From positions 1 through 35,412 of the forward strand of contig LOET01000036.1 of NCBI GenBank assembly GCA_001515985.1: 35,412 nt of DNA. The letters are read 5' to 3'. Position numbers and translations under genes: made by a program. The notes under the pieces are model-generated. The model did no database searches and had not been told where the DNA came from. It was given only the letters and a program-made list of their open reading frames with translations. The stretch is from Sphingomonadales bacterium BRH_c3. Its GTDB lineage: Bacteria > Pseudomonadota > Alphaproteobacteria > Sphingomonadales > Sphingomonadaceae. Below, in pieces: positions 1 through 7,844 of the stretch (positions are counted from its first letter, which is position 1; every line of letters starts with the position of its first letter).

Positions 1-131
1 TTTTGCACCGTCGGAGCGGGCAAGCCGGTTTCCGCCGCCAGTTCCGCTGCCGAAACGCGCCCACCGCCGCAATGGCGCGCGGCGGCGCTCATCGTCACGA
101 CGGCATAATCGGCAAGGTTCGACAGGCGCAT
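1..131 (-). CDS. Rrf2-family regulator, SUF-type (partial, 3' end off window)
   Basis: The N-terminal 43 residues of a leftward gene whose remainder lies beyond the left edge. The protein starts MRLSNLADYAVVTMSAAA and continues with an S-A-x-E-L-A-x-x-T-G-L-P-x-P-T-V-Q stretch. This is the winged-helix N-terminus of Rrf2 proteins, closest in pattern to the SUF-system Fe-S assembly regulators of alphaproteobacteria. A good ribosome-binding site (AGGAG) lies about 7 nt before the ATG at 131. The Fe-S ligand cysteines of the family would fall in the missing part, so they cannot be checked. In related genomes this regulator heads a suf operon; that is expectation, not visible here. Confidence 0.85.
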   Translation of the reverse strand, partial: MRLSNLADYAVVTMSAAARHCGGGRVSAAELAAETGLPAPTVQ

Positions 132-145
132 AGCGCTCCTACTTA

Positions 146-158
146 AATCAGACTGATT
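146..158. promoter_or_regulatory. 13-bp perfect palindrome, candidate operator of the Rrf2 gene
   Basis: AATCAG-A-CTGATT is a perfect inverted repeat with 6-bp arms, 15 nt upstream of the Rrf2-type start codon and just before its ribosome-binding site. Rrf2 regulators commonly autoregulate from short dyads in this position, so an operator is plausible. No binding consensus was matched. Confidence 0.4.
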
Positions 159-236
159 CGTTCGTATTTGCAGTTAGGAGCGGGTTCGGTGGGTTTCAAT
201 GCGAAATCCCTTGTTGCGAGTCGTTAGCAAAAGGTA

Positions 237-1106
237 TCAACCACTCGTGCGCGACCGGCCCAACTGGCTGAGATTCTTCATCCGCAGCAGGGTAAGAAAC
301 AGCGGCTCATCGCTCCCGCCAAGCTTGGCAGGTGTATAGCCACAATAGCGCCGGATTTCGCGCACCATATGCGGTTGGTCATAGAATGCCTCCGCGATTT
401 CGGATTCCGCCCTGTCGCTAAGATTTGCACGGGCCAGCAGCGATGCGGCGCGCACCGCACGATATTTGCGTGCCAATGCGGCGGGCGGAAAGCCGAAATA
501 TTGTTCGATCAGGCGCTCAGCCTGGCGGCGTGAATAGTCAAGGCGATCAAACAGAGCTTCGACATCGGGCTTGAGCGACTGCCCGAGCCAGTCGATTGTG
601 CGTTCGATCAGGCGTTCATGCGCAGGAGGCAGTTGTTGCAGCCGTGCCTCGATCCATTGCGCGAGGCACTTGCAGGCCTGCCGCCCGTCTAGTTTGCCGG
701 CGCGATAGGCGGTGTTGATGTCATGGGCGGCTTGCCTGATATCATCTCCCAGCAATTCGTGTGCGGGATGGACTCTGTCCAGCAGGTCCTTGACCGAGCG
801 GCCGGTTAGCGCGGCCCATCCGAACGGGGAAAGCGAAGCCCCGATGGCGTGCCACGGGCCGTTCATCGAATAGGGCACGGCGGTCGAAAACGCGCTGATC
901 ATATACGCTTCGCCCAGAATGGCATCTTCGCGCTGCCCGAACGTCACGGTCCCGGTCCCATGTGGAAAAAGGACCAATTGGGCGAGCGCCCCGGGGTGGC
1001 GCTCATGGATCACCGGCGCGTCCCAGGCGAAATGAAACAGCGCCAGCAGATGGCGCTCAAGTCCTTGAGGCGGTTCGTAATATTCCAGGTGAAAGTGGGG
1101 CGGCAT
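237..1106 (-). CDS. AraC-family transcriptional regulator (copy 1)
   Basis: A 289-residue protein with an N-terminal sensing domain (about residues 1-150) and a C-terminal AraC-type double helix-turn-helix (about 170-270). The latter is recognised by S-R-R-Q-A-E-R-L-I-E-Q-Y-F-G-F-P-P, then A-R-K-Y-R-A-V-R-A, and a second helix pair around F-Y-D-Q-P-H-M-V-R-E-I-R-R-Y-C-G-Y-T-P. That final F-x-D-x-x-H-x-x-R-x-F/I-x-x-x-x-G-x-T-P block is the family signature. It is a clear paralogue of the next gene on the same strand (1303-2265): both share H-A-I-G-A-x-L-S-P-x-G-W-A-A-L-T-G-R-S in the sensor domain. The ATG at 1106 has only a weak upstream ACAGG. Ligand and targets are unknown. Confidence 0.88.
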   Translation of the reverse strand: MPPHFHLEYYEPPQGLERHLLALFHFAWDAPVIHERHPGALAQLVLFPHGTGTVTFGQREDAILGEAYMISAFSTAVPYSMNGPWHAIGASLSPFGWAALTGRSVKDLLDRVHPAHELLGDDIRQAAHDINTAYRAGKLDGRQACKCLAQWIEARLQQLPPAHERLIERTIDWLGQSLKPDVEALFDRLDYSRRQAERLIEQYFGFPPAALARKYRAVRAASLLARANLSDRAESEIAEAFYDQPHMVREIRRYCGYTPAKLGGSDEPLFLTLLRMKNLSQLGRSRTSG

Positions 1107-1302
1107 AGCCTGTCATCTACGACCCAACCACGGACCGAACCGCCCCATGCACCGAACAAGGGCTTTGCGAGGAACTCATTCTTTTGGTGCGTGAGCAGGG
1201 ATAGTCCATAGCTAGTCACTTCCATTGTAGCTCAGCGACATGGCAGGCCATCTTGCCGCAGAAGTTGTCACAAGCGCCCGCATCAAGATCACCTCGCCGG
1301 CG

Positions 1303-2265
1303 TCAGGGCTCATCAAGCGGATGGGCCGCTTTGTTTCCAAGTTCGCCGGGAATGCGCACTTCGCGCAGATTCTTGGGTGTGAGCATTTCCGCGAGATAGG
1401 GGTTTTCATCGCCCGCCAGGCGCGCAGGCGTGCGCCCCACGAACAGGCTGATCTCGCGAATCATGTGTGACTGGTCGTAAAAGGCCTCGCCCAATTGCGC
1501 TTCATATTCGTCGGAAAGCTGCGGCAGGCCCATCAATGCAGCTGCGCGCAAAGCGCGGTACTTCCTCGCCAGGGCCCGCGGCGGAAGGCCGAAATAGCGC
1601 TCAACCAGCCGTTGTACCTGCCGTTCTGAATAGCTCGCCTCATGGTTGAGCTGTGCAAGATCGGGATTGAGCGACGAGCCAAGCCAGCGTGTGGTGGTGT
1701 GAATAAGCTCGATGTGGCGCGGTTTGACGGGCCTGAGATGCGCGGCGATATAATCGCACAGACCCAGCGCGCAATCGCGCCCGCTCTTCTCGCCACTGCG
1801 ATAGGCCGCGCATAATTCACCGCCCATCGCGTCTGCTTCATCGCCAAGCCACTCGCCCGCACGAACGAACCGATCACTAAATTTCGCCGCACTGCGCCCG
1901 GTCAACGCGGCCCAGCCAAGTGGCGAAAGGGCCGCCCCGATCGCATGGAATGGTCCATCGACCACAAACGGTGCCGCCATTGAAAAGGGGGAGAGCAGAT
2001 TGGTTTCATGGCTGGGATCAACCCGCCCATCAAGAAACCGCATCTCACCCACACCATGAGGGAAAATGGAGAGCTGACCGAGCGCCGCCGGCTGGATATC
2101 GCGAATCAGCGCTGCATCGCAGCGAAAGTGATAAAGCGTGGTGATGAAGTCGCTGAGCGCAGGCGGCGCGGCGATATAGTCGAGCTGGAACAGGCTTTGC
2201 GGCGTGAGCGCAAAGTCGGATCTGTTCCGTTCACGCGGAGCACCCGGCTCGTCTGGATTCTTCAT
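1303..2265 (-). CDS. AraC-family transcriptional regulator (copy 2)
   Basis: A 320-residue AraC-type regulator, paralogous to its downstream neighbour. The C-terminal DNA-binding domain shows S-E-R-Q-V-Q-R-L-V-E-R-Y-F-G-L-P-P, A-R-K-Y-R-A-L-R-A and F-Y-D-Q-S-H-M-I-R-E-I-S-L-F-V-G-R-T-P. The frame stays open upstream to 2406, but the ATG at 2265 (MKNPDEPG) is chosen because GGAGG sits 6 nt before it and the extra upstream codons run through a terminator-like hairpin (2283-2313). About 196 bases separate its stop from copy 1. Expression may depend on read-through of that upstream hairpin. Effector unknown. Confidence 0.86.
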   Translation of the reverse strand: MKNPDEPGAPRERNRSDFALTPQSLFQLDYIAAPPALSDFITTLYHFRCDAALIRDIQPAALGQLSIFPHGVGEMRFLDGRVDPSHETNLLSPFSMAAPFVVDGPFHAIGAALSPLGWAALTGRSAAKFSDRFVRAGEWLGDEADAMGGELCAAYRSGEKSGRDCALGLCDYIAAHLRPVKPRHIELIHTTTRWLGSSLNPDLAQLNHEASYSERQVQRLVERYFGLPPRALARKYRALRAAALMGLPQLSDEYEAQLGEAFYDQSHMIREISLFVGRTPARLAGDENPYLAEMLTPKNLREVRIPGELGNKAAHPLDEP

Positions 2266-2282
2266 CGGCCTCCAATTCAACG

Positions 2283-2313
2283 AAAAAAGGCGGTCCCCTT
2301 GTGGGGGACCGCC
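2283..2313 (-). terminator. Strong intrinsic terminator in front of the AraC copy 2 start
   Basis: On the minus strand a perfect 10-bp stem (GGCGGTCCCC / GGGGACCGCC, + strand 2289-2298 and 2304-2313) with a 5-nt loop is followed directly by six T residues (+ strand A at 2283-2288). This is a classic intrinsic terminator reading leftward. It ends only 17 nt before the AraC start codon, so it either ends a small RNA transcribed from about 2390 or attenuates the regulator gene. Confidence 0.75.
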
Positions 2314-2390
2314 GTTGAAGTTGAGGAACTCTTCGCATCGCTGCTCTGAGCCCTTCGGGTCGCAGTTCCCATCTAGCCGATTCGTTGTGC
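2283..2390 (-). ncRNA. Candidate small RNA or structured leader upstream of AraC copy 2
   Basis: A minus-strand segment of about 105 nt that ends in a strong terminator. Upstream of that hairpin there is further nested pairing: GGAACU (+ strand AGTTCC, 2364-2369) can pair with AGUUCC (+ strand GGAACT), enclosing a CUGC/GCAG helix and a small CCC-GAA-GGG hairpin. A TACAAT -10-like hexamer lies at 2396-2401 on the same strand, which would place a start near 2389; no good -35 was found. No known RNA family was recognised. Alternatives are an attenuator leader of the AraC gene or chance pairing in GC-rich DNA. Confidence 0.45.
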
Positions 2391-2525
2391 ACTGAATTGT
2401 ATGCAAACGACAAGAGCTGAATTGAATCGGGACTTTTTAAGTCATTTTTTTGAAACAATTGAATAAATCGGTCAAGCTTGATCGGTGCTCGACAGGCGCG
2501 CCGCCGCTTGTCATAGGCGTGCTTC

Positions 2526-3572
2526 ATGCTCTTTGACCTCCTTCGCCCGGCACTTTTCCTGCTCGATTCGGAAGCTGCGCACCGACTCGCGGTGGGCGGG
2601 CTGAAGATGTTGCCGCAGCGCAACCCGCCCAAAGCCGGGATTCTCGCCACCGAAGTCGCCGGAATTGCTTTTCCCAACCCAGTGGGCGTGGCGGCCGGTT
2701 TCGACAAGGATGCGGAAGTGCCCGACGCGCTGCTGGGGCTGGGATTCGGCTTTGCAGAGGTGGGGTCAATCACCCCGCTCCCGCAAGCAGGCAATCCGCG
2801 CCCGCGGCTGTTTCGCCTGGCCCGGGATCGCGCAGTGATCAACCGCATGGGCTTCAACAATGGTGGTGCACAGGCCGCGCTCGAACAGTTTGCTGCGCGC
2901 AAGAGCCGAGCGGGCGTGGTCGGTATCAATATCGGCGCCAACAAGGATTCGCAGGATCGCATTGCCGATTATGCCACCATGACCCGGCTGATGGCGCCGC
3001 ACGCAAGCTATCTGGCGGTAAATATCTCGAGCCCCAACACGCCGGGGCTGCGCGCGCTGCAGGACGAAGGCGCTCTGGCGGAATTGCTCGATGCCGTGCT
3101 GGCTGCGCGTGCCGGAGCAATGCCCGAAGCGCCGCCGCCGATATTCCTCAAGGTCGCGCCCGATCTCGAACCGGCCGACATCGATGCAATCGCCCGAATC
3201 GCACTCGACAAGCAGCTCGGCGCGCTGATCGTGTCCAACACAACCATTTCGCGCCCACCGCTAAGATCATCCCATGCCGGGGAAGCTGGTGGGCTTTCGG
3301 GCGCGCCACTGCGCCCACTTGCGCTTGAGCGTTTGCGCGATTTCCGCAAGGCCACCGGCGGCGCGATCCCGCTGGTTGGCGTGGGCGGTATTGCCAGCGC
3401 AGATGATGCATGGGAACGGATCAAGGCCGGCGCCAGCCTGGTGCAGATATACAGCGCGATGGTCTATGAGGGCCCATGGTTGGGAGCCAGGATCGTGCGC
3501 GGGTTGGAGCGCCTGATGCGGCGCGAAGGCTTCGCCAGCATTGCCGAGGCGGTGGGCGCCGAAAACTGCTAG
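2526..3572 (+). CDS. pyrD: Dihydroorotate dehydrogenase (quinone), class 2
   Basis: A 348-residue class 2 (membrane-associated, quinone-dependent) enzyme that oxidises dihydroorotate to orotate in pyrimidine synthesis, using FMN. The N-terminal helices (about 1-30) are the class 2 membrane/quinone tunnel region. Conserved blocks include N-P-V-G-V-A-A-G-F-D-K-D (51-62), N-R-M-G-F-N-N-G-G (106-114), and V-N-I-S-S-P-N-T-P-G-L-R (165-176), which carries the catalytic serine. S-N-T-T-I-S-R-P and V-G-V-G-G-I-A-S-A-D-D-A complete the barrel. The length is normal. It is divergent from the AraC genes and convergent with the gamma-glutamyltransferase gene. Ribosome-binding sequence before the ATG is weak. 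Confidence 0.97.
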   Translation: MLFDLLRPALFLLDSEAAHRLAVGGLKMLPQRNPPKAGILATEVAGIAFPNPVGVAAGFDKDAEVPDALLGLGFGFAEVGSITPLPQAGNPRPRLFRLARDRAVINRMGFNNGGAQAALEQFAARKSRAGVVGINIGANKDSQDRIADYATMTRLMAPHASYLAVNISSPNTPGLRALQDEGALAELLDAVLAARAGAMPEAPPPIFLKVAPDLEPADIDAIARIALDKQLGALIVSNTTISRPPLRSSHAGEAGGLSGAPLRPLALERLRDFRKATGGAIPLVGVGGIASADDAWERIKAGASLVQIYSAMVYEGPWLGARIVRGLERLMRREGFASIAEAVGAENC

Positions 3573-3625
3573 ACTCTGTTCGATTTTGATTGAACCAAAA
3601 TCTGAGTCTAGATTCTTGTTTTACC
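3569..3625. terminator. Two-tier hairpin at the pyrD 3' end
   Basis: CTAGACTC (3569-3576) pairs perfectly with GAGTCTAG (3604-3611), and inside it GATTTTG (3582-3588) pairs with CAAAATC (3596-3602). A T-rich run (TTCTTGTTTT) follows on the + strand. The structure begins within the pyrD stop codon and lies between two convergent genes, so it probably ends pyrD transcription and may block read-through from the other side. Confidence 0.6.
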
Positions 3626-3669
3626 GTGATTTCCGAGCCGCGAAATGTTCCATTTCACTCGAAATCACT

Positions 3670-5397
3670 CTAACGCGCGCCGGTCAGCACCACACCTTCG
3701 CGGCGTGGATCATATCCGCCATCAACCCTGCCGCGCCCGTCTTCAGTGGGGCGGATCAGCACGGCGTGGACCCCTGAATCCTCTCCTTGCCCAGGAACAA
3801 GCGCGATGCCGCGTTCCTTCAACCCCGCGATGACCGCAGGATCGAACTTGTCCACTTCGCCCATCGGCCAGTCTCCGCGCGCGACCAGATTGGGCAGGGC
3901 GAGCGCCTCCTGCATCGGGAGGTTCCAGTCGATCGCGGCTACCAGCGACTTGCCGACATAGGCCAGGATCGAATTGCCGCCAGCCGATCCAATCGCGCCG
4001 GCGAAGCTTCCGTCCTGATCAAGCAGGATGAGCGGGCTCATCGACGAGCGCGGCCGCTTGCCCGGTGCAACCGCATTGGGGGCCAGCTCTCCATCGGGCT
4101 GCAGCGGGTTGAATGAGAAATCCGTCAGCTGGTTGTTGAGGAAAAAGCCGTCGACCATCCTGCCCGTGCCGAAGATCGATTCGACCGTAGTGGTCATGGA
4201 AACCACATTGCCCGCCGCATCGCGCACGATGAAATGCGATGTGCCCGCCGGCTCCAGCGTCTGGTCCGCTACGCCCTGCGTCGAGCCTTCCGGCTCACCA
4301 GGCAAAGCCTTCACCGCCGCACGCTCGCCAATCAGCGCGGCACGGCGGTCAAGATAGGCAGCTTCGAGCATGCCCTGCACCGGCACCGAGACAAAATCCC
4401 CATCGCCGAAATAGGCGTCGCGATCAGCATACATCAGCCGGCTTGCCTCGGCGAACAGGTACCACCCTTGCGGATCGTGCGGGCCGCGCTCGGCGATATC
4501 AGTCCGCTCGAGCAGGCCCAGCAGGTGAAGCAGCGCCGCGCCGCTCGATGGCGGCGGCGGAGCGCATACCAGATAGGCGCGATAGGGATGGCACACAGCT
4601 TCGCGCTTGACCGGGCGATAGGCGGCGATATCGGCCATGGTCATGGTGCCGCCCAGCGGTGCGGCGCGGCTACGCTCTACGATCTTTGCCGCAGTGCTGC
4701 CGCCATAAAGCGCTTCCGGCCCATGCTCGGCCAGCCGCCGCAGGAAGCGCGCATAGTCGGGGTTGACCAGCAGGTCACCGGCCTGCCGCAGAGTGCCATC
4801 GGGCCGCGAGAAATAGGCCTTGGCATCTGGCGTGGACAGCTGGGGAAAGGGTATTGTCAGGAACCGCCCGAGCCGCGGGCTGATGACAAAGCCTTCTTGC
4901 GCTGTCTCGATCGCGGCATCGAACAGGCTGCTCCATGCCAATGCGCCGTGTTCGCGGTGTGCCATTGCCAACGCCGCCACAGCCCCGGGAACTCCCGTGG
5001 CCCGGCCGCTGATAACTGCTTCGCGGAACGCCAGTGGCGCCCCATCCGGCCCCAGAAACATCGTTCGCGTGGCCCCGGCAGGCGCGGTTTCGCGCCCGTC
5101 ATAGATGGCTATCTTACGCGTCTGTTGGTCATAATAGGACAGGAATGCACCGCCGCCGATGCCCGAAGACTGCGGCTCAACCAGCGAAAGCATCGCCTGC
5201 ACCGCAATCGCTGCATCCACTGCGCTCCCGCCCTGATCGAGCACGTCCATACCGGCCTTTGCCGCCATTGGATTTGCCGCGATCACGAATGGCTGGGCCA
5301 CTCCCGCCCGAGGTGTGGCGGCATCGCCCGGCGGCACAGTGGCACAGGCGGTGACGAGGGCGGCGAGCAGCAAAAGGAGCAGACGGTGCAGTGTCAT
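3670..5397 (-). CDS. ggt: Gamma-glutamyltransferase, lipoprotein signal
   Basis: A 575-residue gamma-glutamyltranspeptidase of the Ntn-hydrolase type, which hydrolyses or transfers the gamma-glutamyl group of glutathione outside the cytoplasm. The start at 5397 (MTLHRLLLLLLAALVTAC) gives a typical export signal with a lipobox (L-V-T-A-C), suggesting a lipid-anchored periplasmic enzyme; the frame is open 19 codons further upstream. The autoprocessing threonine is in G-T-S-H-F (about residue 386 from this start), followed by G-N-V-V-S-M-T-T-T. S-S-G-I-G-G-G-A-F and the late S-S-M-S-P and G-S-A-G-G-N-S-I motifs are also present. Length is normal for the precursor. It shares the intergenic region 5398-5541 with the divergent acyl-CoA synthetase gene. 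Confidence 0.95.
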   Translation of the reverse strand: MTLHRLLLLLLAALVTACATVPPGDAATPRAGVAQPFVIAANPMAAKAGMDVLDQGGSAVDAAIAVQAMLSLVEPQSSGIGGGAFLSYYDQQTRKIAIYDGRETAPAGATRTMFLGPDGAPLAFREAVISGRATGVPGAVAALAMAHREHGALAWSSLFDAAIETAQEGFVISPRLGRFLTIPFPQLSTPDAKAYFSRPDGTLRQAGDLLVNPDYARFLRRLAEHGPEALYGGSTAAKIVERSRAAPLGGTMTMADIAAYRPVKREAVCHPYRAYLVCAPPPPSSGAALLHLLGLLERTDIAERGPHDPQGWYLFAEASRLMYADRDAYFGDGDFVSVPVQGMLEAAYLDRRAALIGERAAVKALPGEPEGSTQGVADQTLEPAGTSHFIVRDAAGNVVSMTTTVESIFGTGRMVDGFFLNNQLTDFSFNPLQPDGELAPNAVAPGKRPRSSMSPLILLDQDGSFAGAIGSAGGNSILAYVGKSLVAAIDWNLPMQEALALPNLVARGDWPMGEVDKFDPAVIAGLKERGIALVPGQGEDSGVHAVLIRPTEDGRGRVDGGYDPRREGVVLTGAR

Positions 5398-5541
5398 GCG
5401 CCGCCCATTAAGGCGGCGCGCAGGACAAGGCAATGTGGCTTGCACGGCGCGCAAGTGCAGTCGCTCTTGCGGTGCGGCGGGCAGGACCCTAGACCCCGGC
5501 CATGGAATAAAGGGGGCTTCCCCGGGAGCAGGAGCAAGTCA

Positions 5542-7347
5542 GTGCAGCTGACCGATATCGACAATGCCAGAAATCTGGTTGAGCTTTTCCTTACACGCGC
5601 GGACGCCAAAGGTGATGCGCCCTTCCTTGGCCGCAAGGAAGGCGGAAGCTGGGTGACGCAAAGCTGGCGTGAAGTGGCGGATCACGTCTGCCTATTGGCA
5701 GAAAACCTGCGCACACTGGGCCTGAGGGATGGCGACCGGGTTTGCCTGGTAAGCGAAAACCGCCCCGAATGGTGCATAGCAGACTTGGCCATCATGGCGG
5801 CGGGCTGTGTGACCGTGCCGACCTATGTTACCAATACCGAGCGCGACCATGCGCATATTCTCGACAATTCGGGCGCCCGGGCGGTGATCGTGTCGACCGA
5901 AAGGCTGCTTCAGCCACTTCATCCAGCGATCCTGGCAACAGGAATCATCGAGCACGTTATCGGTATCGAGGACCTGCATCGGCATCAGTCGGGCAGCTTC
6001 GATTACCATGGCTGGGAGCAGATGATCGCTGGCGATCCTGTGGCAGCGCGCAAGGCGGTGGACGAGCGAATGGCGGGAATCGATCGCGAGCAGACCGCCT
6101 GCATCATCTATACCAGCGGCACTGGAGGGGCACCGCGCGGCGTGTTGCAGCATCACGGCGCGATCCTGTGCAATGTCGCCGGGGCGGCGGAGATCCTGAT
6201 CGAGGATTTCGGGATTAGTGACGAACGCTTCCTCAGCTTCCTGCCGCTCAGCCATGCCTATGAACATACCGGCGGGCAGTACCTGCCGATCAGCGTAGGC
6301 GCGGAAATTTTCTATTCCGAAGGGCTGGAAAAGCTTGCCAGCAATATCGAGGAAACTCGCCCCACGATCATGGTGGTGGTGCCCCGCCTGTTCGAAGTGC
6401 TGCGCGCACGCATCATGAAACAGGTCGAAAAGCAGGGCAAGGTCGCGAACTATCTGATGGGCCGGGCGCTGATGATCAGCGAAAAGGAAGGCGAGCACGG
6501 GCGCTTGCGCAAGCGTGACAAGCCGATGAACTTTATCCTGGAAAAGACCCTTCGGCCCAAGATCCGGGCACGCTTTGGCGGCAGGATCAAGGCCATGGTT
6601 TCCGGCGGCGCGCCGCTCAACCCCGATGTCGGCAATTTCTTTGACGCGCTGGGGCTCACCATGCTGCAGGGATATGGCCAGACCGAGGCCGGCCCGGTCA
6701 TCAGCTGCAACCGGCCCAAGGCCGGGCTGAAGATGGACACGGTTGGCCCGCCAATGCGCGGGGTTAAGGTGAAGATCGCAGAAGATGGCGAAATTCTGGT
6801 GCGCGGCGAACTGGTGATGCACGGCTATTGGCGCAACGAGGCGGAGACCGCGCGCACGATCAGGGACGGCTGGCTCCACACCGGCGATATCGGCCATCTC
6901 GACGAGAAGGGCCGGATCGTGATCACCGATCGCAAGAAGGACATGATCATCAGCGACAAGGGCGACAATGTCGCACCGCAGAAGATCGAAGGCATGCTGA
7001 CGCTACAGCCCGAGATCGCGCAGGCCATGGTGAGCGGCGACAAGCGGCCCTATATCGTGGGCCTGATCGTGCCCGACGCCGAATGGGCTCTGGAATGGGC
7101 CAAGGCCAATGACGAGAAGTTCGACATGGCGGCGCTGCAGGACCTGCCCGCTTTCAAGAGCGCGTTGCGCGTAGCAATCGACCGCGTGAACCATGACCTT
7201 TCCGTGATCGAGAAAGTACGCAAGTTCGCTTGCGCTGACGAGCCGTTCAGTATCGAGAACGAGGAGCTGACGCCGAGCATGAAGATCCGCCGCCACAAAA
7301 TCCGCGAGCGCTACCAGGACCGGATTGACGGGCTTTACAAGGGTTAG
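5542..7347 (+). CDS. Long-chain acyl-CoA synthetase (AMP-forming)
   Basis: A 601-residue adenylate-forming enzyme expected to activate fatty acids to acyl-CoA via acyl-AMP. The start chosen is GTG at 5542, with AGGAG about 8 nt upstream. The frame is open to 4234, but that part is antisense to ggt and shows no family similarity. Motifs are T-S-G-T-G-G-A-P-R-G (191-200, phosphate-binding loop; the usual sequence is TSGTTGxPKG), G-Y-G-Q-T-E-A-G (about 376), G-W-L-H-T-G-D-I-G (about 443) and I-T-D-R-K-K-D-M-I-I-S-D-K-G-D-N-V-A-P (about 460-480). The overall pattern resembles FadD15/LACS-type ligases. Its last four bases overlap the convergent unknown gene that ends at 7344. Substrate chain length is not readable from sequence. 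Confidence 0.93.
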   Translation: MQLTDIDNARNLVELFLTRADAKGDAPFLGRKEGGSWVTQSWREVADHVCLLAENLRTLGLRDGDRVCLVSENRPEWCIADLAIMAAGCVTVPTYVTNTERDHAHILDNSGARAVIVSTERLLQPLHPAILATGIIEHVIGIEDLHRHQSGSFDYHGWEQMIAGDPVAARKAVDERMAGIDREQTACIIYTSGTGGAPRGVLQHHGAILCNVAGAAEILIEDFGISDERFLSFLPLSHAYEHTGGQYLPISVGAEIFYSEGLEKLASNIEETRPTIMVVVPRLFEVLRARIMKQVEKQGKVANYLMGRALMISEKEGEHGRLRKRDKPMNFILEKTLRPKIRARFGGRIKAMVSGGAPLNPDVGNFFDALGLTMLQGYGQTEAGPVISCNRPKAGLKMDTVGPPMRGVKVKIAEDGEILVRGELVMHGYWRNEAETARTIRDGWLHTGDIGHLDEKGRIVITDRKKDMIISDKGDNVAPQKIEGMLTLQPEIAQAMVSGDKRPYIVGLIVPDAEWALEWAKANDEKFDMAALQDLPAFKSALRVAIDRVNHDLSVIEKVRKFACADEPFSIENEELTPSMKIRRHKIRERYQDRIDGLYKG

Positions 7348-7844
7348 GTCGCGAGGCGCTTTCGAAACTGGCCGAGTTGAGCCGATAGTGATTTAAAGCC
7401 CTTCTCCAAATCCGCTTGCAGTTCCAAGGCCTCGGTCTGGCTGATCATCATTCGATCAGGCGTTGGATTGTTAGACTTGTAAGTCGTCACATCGAATTGC
7501 GCGTGCCACTTACCCTTGCGGTCAAGAAGTTCTTTCATGGTTCCATGGGCCAGGAAAACTCGGTGACTCTCAATGGCGCGCCAACCATCAATTGCGCGGG
7601 CGAGAGCTTCCTTCTGCTTGGCGGTTCCGTTGTCCTGGTCCGTTATTGACAAAAGATCGTCGAGCCTTTGGCCTGCTAAGTGCCTTAGTTTGACTGGATG
7701 GTCATGCTGTTTTGCAGTCTCCAGCGTTAAAGCAACGGCCTTTTCGGAGCGGGCGTATAGATCAAGACAGCGCCCGCGCCACGAGTCGATCTCCGTTCGG
7801 GCATTCTTGTAAGGGTCCTGCCCCTCCGGATAGGGTTCGCTCAC
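7344..7844 (-). CDS. Unknown 166-aa protein with an HEPN-like R-x4-H motif
   Basis: Not recognised as a named family. The protein is predicted largely alpha-helical and contains E-S-H-R-V-F-L-A-H-G in its middle to C-terminal half. E-x2-R-x4-H-G is the pattern of HEPN-fold ribonucleases found in toxin-antitoxin and defence systems. It begins with GTG at 7844, overlapping the stop of the upstream gene by 4 nt (GTGA), so the two are probably translationally coupled. Its base composition is visibly less GC-rich than its neighbours, hinting at transfer. Its 3' end overlaps the acyl-CoA synthetase stop by 4 nt. The HEPN assignment rests on one short motif. Confidence 0.75.
   Translation of the reverse strand: MSEPYPEGQDPYKNARTEIDSWRGRCLDLYARSEKAVALTLETAKQHDHPVKLRHLAGQRLDDLLSITDQDNGTAKQKEALARAIDGWRAIESHRVFLAHGTMKELLDRKGKWHAQFDVTTYKSNNPTPDRMMISQTEALELQADLEKGFKSLSAQLGQFRKRLAT

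Noticed and set aside
1226..1302. tRNA-like text (TGTAGCTCAG) in the gap between the AraC genes
   Set aside because: No T-arm (GGTTCRAATCC), no anticodon stem and no acceptor pairing could be found around it.
4234..5541. Upstream extension of the acyl-CoA synthetase reading frame to 1037 residues
   Set aside because: It is antisense to the well-supported gamma-glutamyltransferase gene, shows no domain similarity, and GTG 5542 has a good ribosome-binding site.
5692..6897. 401-residue minus-strand reading frame
   Set aside because: Antisense shadow of the acyl-CoA synthetase; GC-rich DNA leaves long open frames, and no domain is recognisable.
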